Assembly (NCBI RefSeq): GCF_024734665.1
Contig: NZ_CP102931.1
Span: 2,478,001-2,542,000, forward strand
Reading direction: 5' to 3'
DNA length: 64,000 bases
From: Variovorax paradoxus
GTDB taxonomy: Bacteria > Pseudomonadota > Gammaproteobacteria > Burkholderiales > Burkholderiaceae_C
Positions 61,940 through 64,000 of the stretch are shown piece after piece. The notes under the pieces were generated by a model. It was not told the DNA's origin and searched no databases. It worked only from the letters and a program-made list of their open reading frames with translations. The stretch's first letter is position 1; each line of letters begins with the position of its first letter. The translations under genes and the position numbers were made by a program.

Positions 61940-62013
61940 CAATTGAAATCAATTGAAAACAATTGACCGTTGATCCATTTGCTTTGACCGTTTGTCGTGC
62001 AATAGGCGGTCAA
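61940..62013. promoter_or_regulatory. Phased CAATTGA repeats and TTGACCGTT sites between ribD and the pilin operon
   Basis: Three CAATTGA heptamers recur with an exact 10-base period (61940, 61950, 61960). TTGACCGTT occurs at 61963-61971 and 61984-61992, 21 bases apart, and its inverted core CGGTCAA at 62007-62013. The spacing places sites on one face of the helix, as for cooperative protein binding. The region lies between the divergent ribD and fimT genes; which one it controls is unknown. Confidence 0.5.
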
Positions 62014-62103
62014 TAAGATATTGAAAAATAGAATTTCAAGCTATTGCAATCAGGGAGAAGCGTTTGCCCAGGCACGATGGTGCGAGTCGGCGGACGGTAC
62101 GAC

Positions 62104-62631
62104 ATGAATAACGAATTCTGCGCGTCCGCGCGGGCGCATTCACGCCACCACACCGAAAGGCCGCGAGGCTTCACGCTTGTCGAGATGATGGTCGTCATCG
62201 TACTGATGACCGTGCTGCTGGCAATGGCGCTGCCCAGTTTCAGTGGCCTGATCGAAAAGTACCGCGTCGAGGGCATGGCCTCGGCCCTGATGGCGAGCGT
62301 GAGCCATGCGCGCTCGGAGGCGGCCCGGCGCGGAAAGACCGTGACCATCCAGGCGCGCACAGGGTGCACCGGCAGGGACTGGAGCTGCGGTTGGGACACC
62401 TTGGTTGGCAGCGGCGCCACCATCGAAACACTCAGACGGCAAGACCCCGATACGCGGGTCGCAGTCCAGAAAAACGTGCCCGGAGCCATGTCCTTCGATG
62501 CCATGGGTCACTCCAGCTTCGCCAGCTTCAGCTTTTACCCGGCGGGAAACGCCGATTCATCCAACGCCGCCACGGTTTGCATTTCGCTTGGCGGGCGCCT
62601 TCGGCGGGTGAAGGGGCGCGACGCATGCTGA
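62104..62631 (+). CDS. fimT: GspH/FimT-family type IV minor pseudopilin
   Basis: A 175-residue prepilin. After a 26-residue leader, the type III cleavage motif 'RGFTLVEMMVVIVLMTVLL' marks prepilin peptidase processing between G and F. The GspH domain follows, with two Cys in 'CTGRDWSCGWDTLVGS'. FimT/FimU-type minor pilins prime pilus assembly and may bind DNA. The start is uncertain: ATG 62104 gives a normal-length leader, while ATG 62077 is possible. It overlaps pilV by 7 bases. Confidence 0.87.
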   Translation: MNNEFCASARAHSRHHTERPRGFTLVEMMVVIVLMTVLLAMALPSFSGLIEKYRVEGMASALMASVSHARSEAARRGKTVTIQARTGCTGRDWSCGWDTLVGSGATIETLRRQDPDTRVAVQKNVPGAMSFDAMGHSSFASFSFYPAGNADSSNAATVCISLGGRLRRVKGRDAC

Positions 62632-63176
62632 GCGTTCCGATTCGCAAGGCGCATCGGGAGCGCAAAGGGCAGGCAGGCTTCTCGATGATCGAGGCCATGG
62701 TGGCCGTTCTCGTGCTCTCGTTCGGCCTGCTGGCGCTGGCTGGCTTCCAACTGCGCGTGCTCGCCGACAGCGCAGGCGCCAGCAGCAAGAACATCGCGGT
62801 GCAACTGGCCGGTGACATGGCCGATCGCATTCGCGCCAACCTTATTGCAGGCGCGGCATCCGATAGCCCCTACGTGGCCAACTGGTCAACGGCGAGCGTC
62901 ACTGCCCCCGAGCCTCCATGCACAGGAGCCAGCGCCACTTGCAGCGCCGCCCAACTCGCGGCCAATGACCTGTGGAACTGGAAGCGCACGGTAGCGGCCG
63001 CGTTACCGGGCGGACAGGCCGACATACAGGGCAAGGCAACGGCCGGCGGCTTGCTGTTTGTGCACATCGCGTGGGACGAGCCTGCCGTCGTCAACCCGAT
63101 CGCGCCGAACTCGGACTGGGACTGTCCGAGCGGCAAGGCCTGCATGGAAGTCGTCGTTGCAGTGCCGCAGCCATGA
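62625..63176 (+). CDS. pilV: Type IV pilus modification protein PilV
   Basis: A 183-residue minor pilin with cleavage site and N-terminal helix 'AGFSMIEAMVAVLVLSFGL' (the E is the conserved Glu5), then 'GDMADRIRANLIAGAASDSP', typical of PilV. It belongs to the priming complex with PilW, PilX and FimT/U. Its stop overlaps the pilW ATG by 4 bases. Confidence 0.9.
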   Translation: MLSVPIRKAHRERKGQAGFSMIEAMVAVLVLSFGLLALAGFQLRVLADSAGASSKNIAVQLAGDMADRIRANLIAGAASDSPYVANWSTASVTAPEPPCTGASATCSAAQLAANDLWNWKRTVAAALPGGQADIQGKATAGGLLFVHIAWDEPAVVNPIAPNSDWDCPSGKACMEVVVAVPQP

Positions 63177-63988
63177 ACCGCAAGGCACTCGCGCCCATCC
63201 TGCGGCAGGCAGGTTTCACGCTGGTCGAATTTCTTGTCGCACTGATCATCGGCATGCTGGTGGTGCTGGCCGCTGTGGCCAGCATGCTTGGCACGCGCAC
63301 TACAGCCATGACGGGCGACGACGTCAACGCGCTCAACCAGTCGTCGGCATTGGCGTTCAGGCTGCTGGGCCAGCAGATCCGGCAGGCCGGCTACATCCCT
63401 ATCGACGTGACCGAGCCGCTGTACTACTTCAACTTCAACGCCGACAAGAACACGAATCTCGCGAGCGAGCGGGTCTTCTTCGCGATCAAGGGGGAGGAGG
63501 CGCAGGGCAGCTCGGTGAATGACAAGCTGAAGGTCGGGTACGCGCCGAGTCCCGACTACTTCAAAGACTGCCTGGGTCAGGGCGCGGCAACCAACGTGTA
63601 CAACCCCGCCGATCCCACTGCCTCAGGCAACCTGCGAGTGATCACCAGCGAGTTCTCGGTGGCGGATGGCGTCCTGAGTTGCAAGGGCAGCGGCAGCAAC
63701 AAGTCGCAGCCGATCGTCGACGGCGTGGAGCGCTTCGATGTCATGTACGGCATCGGTGCCGAGTCCGGGAGCGAACGGGTGGTGCGTTACGTGACGGCCG
63801 CCGATGTTGCGAACTTCAACCTTGTTCGCACGGTGCGCGTCTGCCTGCGACTTGCGGGCAGCACCAGAAACAACCCGGGCGGCGGCTACACCGACTGCGA
63901 CGGTGAGTCGCAGACCACCAGCGACGGCAAGCTGCGGCGCGTCTACACGGCGGTGTTCGCGCTGCGCAACAACCTGGGGGCGCTATGA
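63173..63988 (+). CDS. pilW: Type IV pilus minor pilin PilW
   Basis: A 271-residue minor pilin with 'AGFTLVEFLVALIIGMLVV' (conserved Glu5 present) and PilW-type downstream sequence ('ALAFRLLGQQIRQAGYIPID', 'VEREFDVMYGI'-like 'VDGVERFDVMYGIGAESGSE'). It acts with PilV and PilX in pilus priming. It is coupled to both neighbours by 4-base overlaps. Confidence 0.9.
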   Translation: MNRKALAPILRQAGFTLVEFLVALIIGMLVVLAAVASMLGTRTTAMTGDDVNALNQSSALAFRLLGQQIRQAGYIPIDVTEPLYYFNFNADKNTNLASERVFFAIKGEEAQGSSVNDKLKVGYAPSPDYFKDCLGQGAATNVYNPADPTASGNLRVITSEFSVADGVLSCKGSGSNKSQPIVDGVERFDVMYGIGAESGSERVVRYVTAADVANFNLVRTVRVCLRLAGSTRNNPGGGYTDCDGESQTTSDGKLRRVYTAVFALRNNLGAL

Positions 63989-64000
63989 CGCACTCCTTCT
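63985..64000 (+). CDS. Start of next minor pilin gene, probably pilX (truncated by window)
   Basis: ATG 63985 overlaps the pilW stop (ATGA) exactly as between pilV and pilW, and the visible codons read MTHSF. Position in the fimT-pilV-pilW order predicts pilX; only five codons are visible. Confidence 0.45.

Noticed and set aside
61908..62103. Possible FMN riboswitch before ribD
   Set aside because: The conserved RFN-element blocks were not found on either strand; the region is AT-rich and holds phased short repeats instead.

Overview
The window looks like chromosomal DNA from a high-GC betaproteobacterium, most probably a Variovorax-like member of the Comamonadaceae. I infer this from several things: strong G/C third-position bias, several Bug-type solute-binding proteins, the urt/fmd arrangement, the ribD-ribE-ribBA-ribH-nusB-aminotransferase order, and a tctDE/tctBA locus. 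No rRNA, tRNA, CRISPR array or insertion sequence was recognised. Assignments come from reading the translated sequence, not from database searches.

Positions 1-4212 hold two solute-binding proteins, an Arc-like regulator with an SPFH membrane protein behind a palindromic operator-like promoter, a Spy/CpxP-like periplasmic protein and a TIGR04325-type methyltransferase. Positions 4303-15697 form a urea/short-amide module: a LuxR-type response regulator, a very large NCS1-transporter/hybrid-histidine-kinase fusion, and, divergently, urtABCDE, formamidase fmdA and zinc-ribbon fmdB. Two kinds of palindromic repeat interrupt the urt genes.

Positions 15855-21562 carry two small secreted proteins that share a motif, an aspartate carbamoyltransferase with an HTH-like N-terminal extension, a methyltransferase and a GH3 beta-glucosidase. 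Positions 21650-31512 are a minus-strand catabolic array: two Bug proteins, a D-2-hydroxyacid dehydrogenase, two class II aldolases, TcuA/TcuB-type dehydrogenase and electron-transfer proteins, a LysR regulator, a BASS transporter and an HD-domain protein. A divergent Crp-family regulator sits next to a Crp-like dyad. Positions 32372-40481 hold a branched-chain-type solute-binding protein, trmB, gluQRS, an FAD oxidoreductase, and a LysR regulator divergent from pirin-doxX-flavodoxin-pirin.

Positions 40865-43214 are an AT-rich island encoding a modular cell-wall hydrolase without a signal peptide (P5-like, LysM, Cys/His amidase) and a small exported protein that could be its immunity partner. 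This is the most transfer-like segment. After it come tctA and tctB without a neighbouring tctC, the TctDE two-component system, trhO, and dnaE on the opposite strand.

Positions 52320-61907 are housekeeping on the minus strand: a second FtsI-like transpeptidase, tolA-tolR-tolQ, ybgC, an aminotransferase, nusB, ribH, ribBA, ribE and ribD, largely joined by 4-base ATGA overlaps. The GTP cyclohydrolase II half of RibBA has lost its zinc cysteines. The window ends in a type IV pilus minor-pilin operon (fimT, pilV, pilW, start of pilX).
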